DNA of 64,000 nt, from NCBI RefSeq assembly GCF_003431825.1, contig NZ_CP020083.1:186001-250000 (forward strand), written 5' to 3'. The notes below the pieces were generated by a model. It did no database searches and was not told the DNA's origin. It was given only the letters and a program-made list of their open reading frames with translations. Made by a program: the position numbers and the translations under genes. Shown here piece after piece: positions 19,016-27,300 of this stretch. Within the stretch, counting starts at the first letter, position 1. Each line of letters opens with the position of its first letter. This stretch comes from Blastomonas fulva (GTDB taxonomy: Bacteria > Pseudomonadota > Alphaproteobacteria > Sphingomonadales > Sphingomonadaceae).

Positions 19016-20358
19016 GCCATCTCCCCCGAGATACGATCGCCGCGATCAAGGCCGCCTAGCAGCGCCTTGGCCCAGTATTCGTGCTGGCGGACGAACAGAC
19101 CTTCGTCCTCGCTACGCTCGCTGCTGAGTAGCGGGTTCATCCCCATGGCAAGGGCATTCTCATCGGGTCCCTCGATCCAGCGCTTTGCTCCGCGACTGAG
19201 GTCGTTCCAAAGACCGCCAGCGCCGGCATAGGACGTCTGGCACGTGCGAAATTCTTCAAGATCATCCGGCGTTCCCATGCCCGAAACGTTGAAGAAATCC
19301 TCATACTGCCGGATCCGTGTTTCCCGCAGTTTCGCGCTCTCGCCCTTGGGTGCAAAGCAGTAGATTGTCACTTCTGTATGGTTCACGTCGATTGGACGGA
19401 CGACGCGGATTTGCGTCGAAAACTGGTCCATCAAAAACACGTTGGGATACAAGGCAAGATTGCGGCTCTGCTCGACGATGAAACGCGTGCGGTCCTTGCC
19501 CAGTCGGTCTTCGAGTTGCTCCTTGTGTGACCATACAGGCCGAACCTCAGGATTGAGCACCTTGGTCCAGAGCAAAATATGGCCATTGTCGAACCCGTAC
19601 ACACCGCTGACAGCCTTGGACCAACCGTTCGCATCAACCGCTTTTGTGCCCCCTTCGGCACGCCGACCCATGGTCTTGGCATAATTGTAATGAACCGAAC
19701 TGACGTGGTAGCCGTCGCAGCCATTTTCCATCTGCAACTTCCAGTTTCCGTCAAAAATGTATGACGAGCTGCCAGCCAATACCTCGATGCCGTCCGGCGC
19801 CTGGTCGACTATCTGGTCGATGATTACCTTGGTCTCGCCCAGATATTCATCCAGCGATGCAACATCGGCATTGACGCTGCCAAACAGGAAGCCCCGGTAG
19901 CTTTCGAAGCGTGCCAGACGGGTCAGGTCATGCGAACCATCGACGTTGAACGAGGCTGGGTAGGCGCCGGTTGCTTCGTCCTTGGCCTTGAGCAATCTTC
20001 CGTCGTTCGTAAAACTCCAGCCATGGAAGGGGCACACCAACACCCGTCCGCTGCCGCGCTTGCGCCGGCACAGCATCGCACCTCGATGGGAGCAGGCATT
20101 GATGAAGGCATTGAGCGCGCCATCCTTGGTGCGGGTAATGACGACTGGTGTCCTACCCACCGTCACTGCCAGCCAGTCGTTGGTCGTTGCAATCTGGCTT
20201 TCGTGTGCCAGGTAGACCCAGTTGCCTTCGAAGATGTGCGCCATTTCGAGTTCAAAAAGATCAGGATCGGTGAAAATGTCCCGCCGACACCGGAACTGCC
20301 CGGTATCCGCATCATCGACAACCGCCGTTTCGATCCGAGCCCTGAGTGATGCTGACAT
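19012..20358 (-). CDS. benA: Benzoate 1,2-dioxygenase large (alpha) subunit
   Basis: This 448-residue oxygenase subunit has a Rieske centre at C89-S-H91 and C109/H112. The mononuclear iron site lies in NGCDGYHVSSVHYNY with His218 and His223. The length and segments such as LQMENGCDGYHVSSVH and VFLMDQFSTQIRV match BenA/XylX. It dihydroxylates benzoate to its cis-diol using electrons from a reductase. The reductase gene benC, normally next to benB, is not here; benD follows directly. It is 27 bases downstream of catA in the same operon. Confidence 0.95.
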   Translation of the reverse strand: MSASLRARIETAVVDDADTGQFRCRRDIFTDPDLFELEMAHIFEGNWVYLAHESQIATTNDWLAVTVGRTPVVITRTKDGALNAFINACSHRGAMLCRRKRGSGRVLVCPFHGWSFTNDGRLLKAKDEATGAYPASFNVDGSHDLTRLARFESYRGFLFGSVNADVASLDEYLGETKVIIDQIVDQAPDGIEVLAGSSSYIFDGNWKLQMENGCDGYHVSSVHYNYAKTMGRRAEGGTKAVDANGWSKAVSGVYGFDNGHILLWTKVLNPEVRPVWSHKEQLEDRLGKDRTRFIVEQSRNLALYPNVFLMDQFSTQIRVVRPIDVNHTEVTIYCFAPKGESAKLRETRIRQYEDFFNVSGMGTPDDLEEFRTCQTSYAGAGGLWNDLSRGAKRWIEGPDENALAMGMNPLLSSERSEDEGLFVRQHEYWAKALLGGLDRGDRISGEMA

Positions 20359-20385
20359 GCTACCAGTCTCCTCTGTATCGCTTGT

Positions 20386-21279
20386 TCAAGCCTCAGCGCG
20401 GGCGCGCGTCGACAATTGCTCGTCCTCAGCGTGTCGAGCGCGCTGCAACTCAAAATCAAAGGTGATCGAAGCGCTATCGCCTTGCCGCATCGGGACCGGC
20501 AGCAACCCTGCGCGGGTACCGAATGCAAAGTCGTCATGCGCGAACGGATCGTCGCCGAAATTGATCTGCGTCGTCAGCTGGCGATAGCCAGGAGCTTCGA
20601 TGAAAAAGTGCACATGTGCGGGGCGATTGCCGTGACGCCCCACGGCCTGCATGAGTATGTCCGTTGCCCCGCCTGGTGGCACGCTGTAGCCCTTGGGCAT
20701 CTTCGACCGGAAAGCATAGCGCCCATCCGCCCCGAGCTTTATGCGGCGCCGGTTGTTGAACGGCGTCTGCTCGGTCGTAGGGTCAAAGTGTGAGTACCAG
20801 CCTTTCGAGTTTGCGTGCCAGACGTGCATGATTGCACCGGCAACAGGTTCTCCATCGGGACCCTTTACCTGGCCGGTCATGTAAAGGCTGGTGGTGTCAT
20901 CGGGATCATCGGTCAGGTTGACGTCAAACCCTTCGACCAGAGGCGCCCCTGCTACATAGAGAGGGCCCTCGATCGTCCGCGGGGTTCCGCCGGTCAGCCC
21001 GGCGGCAGCGTCCTTGGCATCCAAATATAGATCCATGAAATGTTCGAGCCCGATGCCAGGAACGATCAGGCCGATCTCGCCTGCGCTGTTCTGGAGATAC
21101 TTGATCGCGCCCCAGAACTCGCTTTCCGATACGTCATGACGGACAATCACGCGCGCTGCTGCGTCGAGCAGGTCACGCATAATTGCCTTAAGACGCGGAT
21201 CGCCAGCCTCGCCGTCGAGCCCGGCAGCCCTGTCCAGCAGACTGCGAATTGGTGCGGAATCAACAAAGGCTTCTTCCAT
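20386..21279 (-). CDS. catA: Catechol 1,2-dioxygenase
   Basis: The 297-residue intradiol dioxygenase has Fe(III) ligands Tyr162 (GWYSHFD), Tyr198 (PKGYSVP), His222 and His224 (RPAHVHFF). Their spacing is the same as in the Acinetobacter enzyme (164/200/224/226). The N-terminal linker domain is present (about 1-100). The ATG at 21279 is preferred because GGGAG lies at good spacing; an in-frame ATG at 21312 and a codon at 21363 inside catC have no such site. It cleaves catechol to cis,cis-muconate and lies between catC and benA. Confidence 0.94.
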   Translation of the reverse strand: MEEAFVDSAPIRSLLDRAAGLDGEAGDPRLKAIMRDLLDAAARVIVRHDVSESEFWGAIKYLQNSAGEIGLIVPGIGLEHFMDLYLDAKDAAAGLTGGTPRTIEGPLYVAGAPLVEGFDVNLTDDPDDTTSLYMTGQVKGPDGEPVAGAIMHVWHANSKGWYSHFDPTTEQTPFNNRRRIKLGADGRYAFRSKMPKGYSVPPGGATDILMQAVGRHGNRPAHVHFFIEAPGYRQLTTQINFGDDPFAHDDFAFGTRAGLLPVPMRQGDSASITFDFELQRARHAEDEQLSTRARAEA

Positions 21280-21323
21280 GATGTAGCTCTCCCAAATATC
21301 GTCTTTTTGCATTGGTGGAATAT

Positions 21324-21614
21324 TCAGCGGTCGTCCTCGTGCATCGAGGATGGGTGGCGACACAGCGGGGTCACCTTGATCGTCATGAAAGGATAGAGGG
21401 GAAGACCCATCAAAATGTCGTGCAACTGGCTGGTGCTCTCGACATCAAAGACGCTGACGTTTGCGTATTGCCCAACGACCCGCCAGATGTGACGCCAAGT
21501 GCCTGCCGCCTGCAGTTCCTGAAAGCGCATTTTCTCCGCCAGTTTGAGGCGTGCCCCTTCTTCGGCGTCGAAGCCGAGCGGAATGTTGACTTGCATTTCC
21601 ACCATGAACAGCAT
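21324..21614 (-). CDS. catC: Muconolactone delta-isomerase
   Basis: The 96-residue protein MLFMVEMQVNIPLGFDAEE...AEKMRFQELQAAGTWRHIWRVVGQYANVSVFDVESTSQLHDILMGLPLYPFM is the CatC family over its whole length. It forms a ferredoxin-like decamer that isomerises muconolactone to 3-oxoadipate enol-lactone. It follows catB by 12 bases and precedes catA, giving the order catBCA. Confidence 0.96.
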   Translation of the reverse strand: MLFMVEMQVNIPLGFDAEEGARLKLAEKMRFQELQAAGTWRHIWRVVGQYANVSVFDVESTSQLHDILMGLPLYPFMTIKVTPLCRHPSSMHEDDR

Positions 21615-21626
21615 CAGAAAATCCCT

Positions 21627-22775
21627 TCAAGCAACGGCGTAAATGGCAGGGGCTGTGGCATCGCGCCGAAATCGGGCGACCTTGTCCTCGTCCAGGACGA
21701 TGCCGAGCCCCGGCCCTTCGGGCACAGCAAGCTCGAAGTCAGAATAGACCAGCGGCGTCGCCAGAATTTCCTCGGTCAGCAAAAGCGGTCCAAACAGTTC
21801 CGTGCCCCACTCAAGCTCCGGAAATGTCGCAAACAGCTGTGCCGATGCAGCCGTACCAACACCGCCTTCCAGCATCGTACCCCCGTAAAGGCAAATTCCG
21901 GCCGACACGGCAATTGCCGCAACCTCGCTTGCTGCATGCAGACCGCCAGACTGCGCGATCTTGACTGCAAAGACCCCCGCTCCTGCCGCCGCAGCAATCC
22001 GGAAGGCCGATCGGGGTCCGTTGAGAGCCTCATCCGCCATGAGCGGTACCGTTTGGTGCTGCGAAAGGCGTGCCATCGCATCGAGGGAGTCTCGCGCTAC
22101 GGGCTGTTCAACCAAGTCGACCCCGGCATCATGCAGCATCGCCATTCCTCGCACCGCCTGCGCTTCGGTCCAGTTCTGGTTGACGTCGACCCGAATGCTC
22201 GCGCGACCGGCAAACGCCTTGCAGATCGCAGCGACGTGCGCGACGTCGGCAGCCACATCGCGCTTGCCTATCTTGAGCTTGAAAATCCGATGGCGGCGCT
22301 GGTCCAGCATCGCCTCGCCTTCCTCTATGTCAGTCAAGGTATCGCCGCTGGCGAGTGTCCAAGCGACTGGAAGGGAAGACCGGACGCGCCCACCGCCGAT
22401 CAGCTCGGAAACCGGCAGACCAAGCCGTTTGCCCGCCATATCGAGAAGGGCCGTCTCAATCGCACATTTCGCAAAATGGTTACCACGGACGCTGCGCGAT
22501 ATCCGAGCCATCGTTTCCCTGACCCGAGACAGGTCACACACGCTTAGCAGCGGTTCGATATAGGTGTCGATGGCCGACTTAATGCTTTCAGGGCTTTCCT
22601 CGCCATAGCTCAGCCCGCCAATCGTCGTGCCTTCGCCGATACCCTCAACGCCGTCTGCGTCGATGATTCGCACAATGACCATCGATTGTGCATGCATGGT
22701 CGCCATTGCCAGCACATGGGGCCGGATGGTCGGAACATCGACGATGAACGTCTCGATCGTTCCAAATGCTGCCAT
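21627..22775 (-). CDS. catB: Muconate cycloisomerase
   Basis: This 382-residue enolase-superfamily enzyme has the catalytic Lys pair K166/K168 in FKLKIGK, the metal ligand Asp197 in VDVNQNW, and the later EQPV and LMADEAL acidic ligands. It also has a Lys in FAVKIAQSGG. It converts cis,cis-muconate to muconolactone. The ATG at 22775 (MAAFGTIETFIVD) is chosen for a GGAG upstream and the family N-terminus; in-frame starts further up intrude on the control region. It is the first gene of the operon, divergent from the LysR gene. Confidence 0.94.
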   Translation of the reverse strand: MAAFGTIETFIVDVPTIRPHVLAMATMHAQSMVIVRIIDADGVEGIGEGTTIGGLSYGEESPESIKSAIDTYIEPLLSVCDLSRVRETMARISRSVRGNHFAKCAIETALLDMAGKRLGLPVSELIGGGRVRSSLPVAWTLASGDTLTDIEEGEAMLDQRRHRIFKLKIGKRDVAADVAHVAAICKAFAGRASIRVDVNQNWTEAQAVRGMAMLHDAGVDLVEQPVARDSLDAMARLSQHQTVPLMADEALNGPRSAFRIAAAAGAGVFAVKIAQSGGLHAASEVAAIAVSAGICLYGGTMLEGGVGTAASAQLFATFPELEWGTELFGPLLLTEEILATPLVYSDFELAVPEGPGLGIVLDEDKVARFRRDATAPAIYAVA

Positions 22776-22860
22776 AATGTCGACTCTCCAGGACATGCTC
22801 GTTTTGTTCGGAGTATCGATCTGTCTGGAGCAGTTCAAAGATCATTGCGGTTCCTACGTT

Positions 22861-22875
22861 ATACCTTAAAGGTAT
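22861..22875. promoter_or_regulatory. BenM/CatM-type LysR operator (ATAC-N7-GTAT)
   Basis: The sequence ATACCTTAAAGGTAT is a perfect palindrome with 7-base arms around one central base. It matches the ATAC-N7-GTAT consensus known for BenM and CatM of Acinetobacter. It lies between catB and the divergent LysR gene, immediately before the preferred LysR start, so the regulator would repress its own gene while controlling catB. Binding is inferred. Confidence 0.8.
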
Positions 22876-22879
22876 GGAC

Positions 22880-23812
22880 ATGGATTTCCGACAGCTTCGC
22901 CAGTTCCTCGCCGTAGCCAATGCGCGCAGCTTTTCGCGCGCTGCCGATCAACTGAACATGGCGCAGCCTCCGCTGAGCCGGACTATCCGCGCATTGGAAG
23001 ACGAGGTGGGAGGTCCATTGTTCGATCGCAGCGCAAAGCCGCTGGCAATGACACCGCTTGGACTGCTGCTGCACGAACAGGCTCGGCAGGTTATCGACCG
23101 GATGGACGACATGCACGTGATGATGAAGGCCGCCGCCTTCGCAGAACGTCGGCGGTTCACCATCGGGTTTGTGGCCTCGACAATTTATGCTCGGCTGCCC
23201 GAACTGATCAGGGCATTTCGCAGGTCTTCTCCCGAGGTTGACCTGGTGCTTGTCGAAAGTACAACCTTGGATCAAATCACTGCGCTCAAGGAAGGCCGAA
23301 TAGATGTCGGGTTCGGGCGGGTAAGATTTGAAGATCCGGCGATCAGGCGGACAGTTTTGCGCAACGAACGGCTTGCTGTAGCGCTACCTCGCGATCATCC
23401 GCTCGCCGCGCAAATCAGCCCCTTGTCGATAAAGCAGGTGGCGGGCGAACCCCAGATCATCTACCCGCGTGCTCCGCGTCCAAGCTACGCCGACCAGGTG
23501 ATCTCCCTGTTTCGGGATCATGGTCTTGAGCCTGTGATTGCTCACGAAGTACGTGAATTGCAGATCGCCATTGGCCTTGTTGCAGCTGAAGAAGGGCTGG
23601 CAATAATTCCTGAGTCCGTAAGTCGATCCCGCAGTCATGATGTGGTCTATCGCGACCTGCTGGAACCGGCCACATCGCCAATTATCATGAGCCACCGAAT
23701 AAACGACAGCTCCATAGAACTGGCGACGATGTCAGCTGTCATAGCCGGCGAATATGAAGGCTGGGGGTATCCTGTTCCGCCTGCTTTAATCCAGGCTGCT
23801 GCAGAACCGTGA
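22880..23812 (+). CDS. LysR-family regulator of the cat-ben-pca operon (BenM/CatR-like)
   Basis: The 310-residue LysR protein starts MDFRQLRQFLAVANARSFSRAADQLNMAQPPLSRTIRALE, the CatR/BenM/CatM type of HTH. An effector domain (about 88-300) follows. An ATG at 22874 also exists, but it overlaps the operator palindrome and has AAAGG only one base away. The ATG at 22880 has 7-base spacing. It is divergent from catB. By analogy it responds to cis,cis-muconate, and perhaps also benzoate. Confidence 0.92.
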   Translation: MDFRQLRQFLAVANARSFSRAADQLNMAQPPLSRTIRALEDEVGGPLFDRSAKPLAMTPLGLLLHEQARQVIDRMDDMHVMMKAAAFAERRRFTIGFVASTIYARLPELIRAFRRSSPEVDLVLVESTTLDQITALKEGRIDVGFGRVRFEDPAIRRTVLRNERLAVALPRDHPLAAQISPLSIKQVAGEPQIIYPRAPRPSYADQVISLFRDHGLEPVIAHEVRELQIAIGLVAAEEGLAIIPESVSRSRSHDVVYRDLLEPATSPIIMSHRINDSSIELATMSAVIAGEYEGWGYPVPPALIQAAAEP

Positions 23813-24188
23813 CCCGGCCGCCTGGACATCGTTTCCGACGTCCAGCTCGCGGTGAGAGGTTTACGCGGACATAAGCCGGTATGCGTGCGGGCAATCAGCA
23901 CTCGAAATCGGCCAAATCAGTCGTTCTGACCGCCTAATTGTTTCGCAACTGACCGGCCTCGACACATAACCTTTCTAACCGAACCGCGCCTTTCTGGCGA
24001 TTTTGATTCTGCTGGCCAGTTGAACAACGTCCTGCAGCATCCCGGAGCGGGTCACTCATATCCAAGTTTATTGAAACTTTCAGAAACTGGAAGTTATTAG
24101 AATTAGACACATTTTCGCACGCAGGCTGGTGTGATTGCCTTGCATTTCACAACGCAGTCGAAAGAGGGCGGCCGGTTTCCAGTGGGTT
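23813..24188. other. Intergenic region between the benzoate regulator and the trb cluster
   Basis: No gene is supported in these 376 bases. The centre (about 24060-24120) is visibly more AT-rich than its surroundings. It is where the catabolic operon abuts the end of the conjugation gene block, so it may hold transcription terminators and possibly an element junction. No tRNA fragment or clear direct repeat was recognised. Confidence 0.55.
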
Positions 24189-24416
24189 TCAGACACCGCT
24201 GCGTGTTTTGCGGGACTTTGCAAAGGCCCGGTCGGCGGCAATGAACCTCTCCAGCATAGGCGGAACAAGCAGTTCGACGGTCGGGGCACCTTTGGGGTCA
24301 CCCCCATTTACCGCAACGGCATAAGCGGCCAAAGTCCGATGCAACCGCGCAGGGATTTCCAGCGTCATGCGCACGGGCTTTTCATCGGTAAGGTCTGCCA
24401 ACTTGAGGCGGGTCAT
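24189..24416 (-). CDS. DUF2274 protein of conjugation clusters
   Basis: This 75-residue protein (MTRLKLADLTDEKPVRMTLEIPARLHRTLAAYAVAVNG...) is the DUF2274 type that regularly follows trbI in alphaproteobacterial trb clusters. The N-terminal strand followed by helices resembles a ribbon-helix-helix-like protein, but DNA binding is not shown. Its ATG overlaps the trbI stop (ATGA), and it is the last gene of the trb operon. Confidence 0.85.
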   Translation of the reverse strand: MTRLKLADLTDEKPVRMTLEIPARLHRTLAAYAVAVNGGDPKGAPTVELLVPPMLERFIAADRAFAKSRKTRSGV

Positions 24417-25693
24417 CGCGCTGCTCCTGTCTTGAATGGCTCAAGGATCAAATCGCGCGTAACGATGATCCTGAGAGCAAAGCCCGGGCGGACGGTCAGG
24501 GTTGGCGGCACATTCAATTGTCGCTGCACCACCTGCCGCCCGGTCTGGCTGACGATATCCTGGGTTCCGAAGCGCAGCGCGCGCACAAGATCGCTGTCGT
24601 CACTGGCGACAAGGTCAGTTCCTACACCCAGAAGCGCTGAAATCAGGGCAGCCTTAAGCATGCTCCCCGAGTGATAATCCGTGCGGTCTTCAAGGCCTGC
24701 CATACCGCTGGCATCGCCACCCGGCAGCCGGTCGAGCAGAATAGAATGACCTCCGGGAAAGATCAGACGGTCCCAGGCAAGTAGCACGCGGTTCTGCCCG
24801 CCTGCGACATCGCTGTCATACTCGCCTATCAGTCGCGCACCCTGCGGGATCAGCAGGATGCGCCCGGTTGGACTGTCATAGACATTCTGAGTGACCTGCG
24901 CCGTGATTTGCCCAGGCAGATCCGAGCGGATACCGGTGATCAGCGCGGCTGGGATCACGCTTCCGGCCTGCACGACATTGGGCGAACCAAGACGCATGAT
25001 GCGCTCGGAACTTTCCATGCCCCGATTGCTGCTTCGCCCGAGAAACGCCTGGCGGCTTGACGTTGCGGTGGCCGCAGGGGCCTGCGTTGTGTCACCGGCA
25101 GCGTTGACAGCTGCAGGTGCTGAATTGAACGAGGCCGAGGGTCGGACTTCCCCGCCCCTGCTGCTTCCTGCCAGAAACAGCTGGCTGGTTCTGGCGCTGT
25201 CGCGTTCCTGCGCAGCTCGTTCGCGCGCTTGCTCGGCAGCTGCAATCCCTGGGTCGGGTGGTGGCGTATCGTTGGCAGGCGGTTCGATCGGCGAGATCGG
25301 AACATTCTGGCCGTCCTGCTGCCCAAGGCCTATGAGGTCCCCGCCGCCATCGGCAAGCGGTGGTCCCAGCTTCGGGACGTCGCTGTAGCTGGCAGGTGCG
25401 CCCGTTACCTGATCCGCGCGATTGCGGCTGTTGGTGTCGATGAGGTTCTCTGGCGGCGCGTCATCTTTGGGTTGAAGTGCGTAGATCAGTGAACCACCAA
25501 TTCCAAGGCTGGCCACAAATCCCAGTGCGGCGAGGGTCTTGCGCGACAGGCGCATGACCCGCGGCGGCTCTGCAATGATGCGTAAATCTTCGGCGCCGGA
25601 TGGTGCCACAGATGTTTCCTCGACCAGTTCATCGGGATGACCCGTGAGTTTGTCGTCACACGCAGTTTCTTGCGTCTGGGCCTGCGTAGTCAT
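24413..25693 (-). CDS. trbI: Conjugal transfer protein TrbI (VirB10-like)
   Basis: The 426-residue protein has a short cytoplasmic N-terminus, one membrane segment (about 57-75, LAALGFVASLGIGGSLIYAL), a proline-rich periplasmic linker and the conserved VirB10/TrbI C-terminal domain. That domain includes PTGRILLIPQGARLIGEYDS, GGQNRVLLAWDRLIFPGG and VRPGFALRIIVTRDLILEPF. It spans the envelope and forms the core complex with TrbG. It overlaps trbG and the DUF2274 gene by ATGA. Confidence 0.95.
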   Translation of the reverse strand: MTTQAQTQETACDDKLTGHPDELVEETSVAPSGAEDLRIIAEPPRVMRLSRKTLAALGFVASLGIGGSLIYALQPKDDAPPENLIDTNSRNRADQVTGAPASYSDVPKLGPPLADGGGDLIGLGQQDGQNVPISPIEPPANDTPPPDPGIAAAEQARERAAQERDSARTSQLFLAGSSRGGEVRPSASFNSAPAAVNAAGDTTQAPAATATSSRQAFLGRSSNRGMESSERIMRLGSPNVVQAGSVIPAALITGIRSDLPGQITAQVTQNVYDSPTGRILLIPQGARLIGEYDSDVAGGQNRVLLAWDRLIFPGGHSILLDRLPGGDASGMAGLEDRTDYHSGSMLKAALISALLGVGTDLVASDDSDLVRALRFGTQDIVSQTGRQVVQRQLNVPPTLTVRPGFALRIIVTRDLILEPFKTGAAR

Positions 25694-26598
25694 GAGCGCC
25701 CTCCGCCCCGCTGCGATTCGCGTAAAATGCGAACATGGCGAGCGCTGCGGCCAGAACCGAGCCGCAGCTCAGCCATATCGAACAGCCTGTCGACGACCAT
25801 GAAGCGCCCTTGGACCCGATAATTCACGAGCTCTGCTGAGCTGTCCGCGATCACAAAGAGAGGCGGCATGTCGCCGGTTGCGACAGCGGGGGGAAATTCG
25901 ACGAAGACCTGCCGTCCGTCATCAAACACCCGTACCGGTCGCCATGGCGGCCGATCGCCCGCCAGGCGGTAGTCAAAGTTCAAGCCGGAAAAGTCGATCC
26001 CTGCGGCCACAGGTGCAGTGCGCTCAGCCTCAACCTCCGCGTTGCGCAGGGCAATCAGCGCATCTTGCGGATACGTCCACGAAACCGCTGCCATGTAGGT
26101 GGACGTCGTGGCGCTGAGTTCCAGATGATAGGTGCGCCTGTTAGTATTGATGACCAGATTGGTGCTGATGTCGGCCCGGGTCGGCTTGATCAGAATATGG
26201 ACACGGCGCGCAAGACCGCTACCGCTCACCGTATCTCCGATGATCCAGCGGACCGTATCGCCCGATGCGACCGGTCCCGGACCCACCAGCTCCTCACCTT
26301 GCTGGAGCATGATGTTGGTGACATGCCCCGGCGAGGTGTAGATCTGGAACAGCGCGCCTTCGGCATAGGCATATTGCTGGATCGCGTTGAAATAGCTGGT
26401 CCGCTCAGGTTCGATGCGCGCAGCAGCATTTGCCCTCCCGATGCGCGTTCGCGGGTCTGCAGGTTCAGGCGTGGGCGGTATGGCCTGCACGAGGGCTGGA
26501 TTGCGGGGCGCGCGTGCCATTGCCGAAACCGGAAGGCTGGCGACCGCAGCGGCCGACAGCAGGACCGACAGTCGCCATGCATACGAATGAGAAATCAT
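25690..26598 (-). CDS. trbG: Conjugal transfer protein TrbG (VirB9-like)
   Basis: The 302-residue exported protein has a signal peptide (about 1-28, ending SAMARA) and the VirB9/TrbG domains. The N-terminal part includes TSPGHVTNIMLQQGEELVG and HILIKPTRADISTNLVINTNRRTYHLEL; the C-terminal part has FDYRLAGDRPPWRPVRVFDDGRQVFVEFP. It is an outer-membrane core-complex component. Both ends overlap neighbouring genes by ATGA. Confidence 0.95.
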   Translation of the reverse strand: MISHSYAWRLSVLLSAAAVASLPVSAMARAPRNPALVQAIPPTPEPADPRTRIGRANAAARIEPERTSYFNAIQQYAYAEGALFQIYTSPGHVTNIMLQQGEELVGPGPVASGDTVRWIIGDTVSGSGLARRVHILIKPTRADISTNLVINTNRRTYHLELSATTSTYMAAVSWTYPQDALIALRNAEVEAERTAPVAAGIDFSGLNFDYRLAGDRPPWRPVRVFDDGRQVFVEFPPAVATGDMPPLFVIADSSAELVNYRVQGRFMVVDRLFDMAELRLGSGRSARHVRILRESQRGGGRS

Positions 26599-27278
26599 TG
26601 GCTTAGCTCCTTTGACCAGTTGATGGCGTTGATGAACAGGCCGAGCGGATTCTTGCGCAGGGCATCGGGGGTGCGCGGCGGCTGCACGACTGTGGTGAGA
26701 ATGGCGGACCAGCGCGACGTCTCGATCAGCGCGCCGTCCTGATAGCGCCGCTCGGTCCAGGCGACCCGGAAGCTGTCCTGTGACGCACGGATGACGCTCG
26801 AGACGTCGACCGCAATCTGGACTCTGCCGACTTGCGCGAAAGGATCGTTATTCCGCGCATAATCATTGAGCGCCTGCGCGCCGCGATCGGTGGTGAAGTC
26901 ATAGGCTCTGAGCCATTCCTGCCGCAGCACGACGGGATCAGCCGGAATAGACCGAACCTGCTCGATGAAGCGGGCAAGATGGAATGCCATTTGCGGATCG
27001 GTGGGACGAAAATCGGCATCTGCTGGAGCGATGGCCTGGGCTTGCCCCAGCTTGTCGACTTCGACCACCCAGGGTGTAATTGTGCCACGCGCAGACTGCC
27101 AGACCAGGCCTGCTGCAAGGCCACCTGAGATCACGAGACAGCCAAAGAAGGCGAGGCGCCAGTTCTTTGCCTGCACACGCGCTGAACCAATCCGGTCATC
27201 CCAGACCTGGGCTGCGCGCTGATAGGGCGTGACGGGTTCGGGACTGGTGCCGTAGCGGATGGAGGAGCGTCGAAACAT
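26595..27278 (-). CDS. trbF: Conjugal transfer protein TrbF (VirB8-like)
   Basis: The 227-residue inner-membrane protein has one N-terminal membrane helix (about 42-62, LAFFGCLVISGGLAAGLVW) and the VirB8 periplasmic domain, including FRVAWTERRYQDGALIETSRWSA and the terminal NPLGLFINAINWSKEL. The start at 27278 (MFRRSSIRYG) is preceded by AGGACC-type spacing and lies 22 bases after the trbL stop; a longer frame to 27341 would overlap trbL. It links the core complex to the inner-membrane platform. Confidence 0.94.
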   Translation of the reverse strand: MFRRSSIRYGTSPEPVTPYQRAAQVWDDRIGSARVQAKNWRLAFFGCLVISGGLAAGLVWQSARGTITPWVVEVDKLGQAQAIAPADADFRPTDPQMAFHLARFIEQVRSIPADPVVLRQEWLRAYDFTTDRGAQALNDYARNNDPFAQVGRVQIAVDVSSVIRASQDSFRVAWTERRYQDGALIETSRWSAILTTVVQPPRTPDALRKNPLGLFINAINWSKELSQ

Positions 27279-27300
27279 GGGAAGGACCTCTTTCTTGGGT

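Noticed and set aside
24080..24307. Minus-strand frame beside the DUF2274 gene
   Set aside because: It overlaps the supported DUF2274 gene in another frame and has no recognisable sequence pattern.
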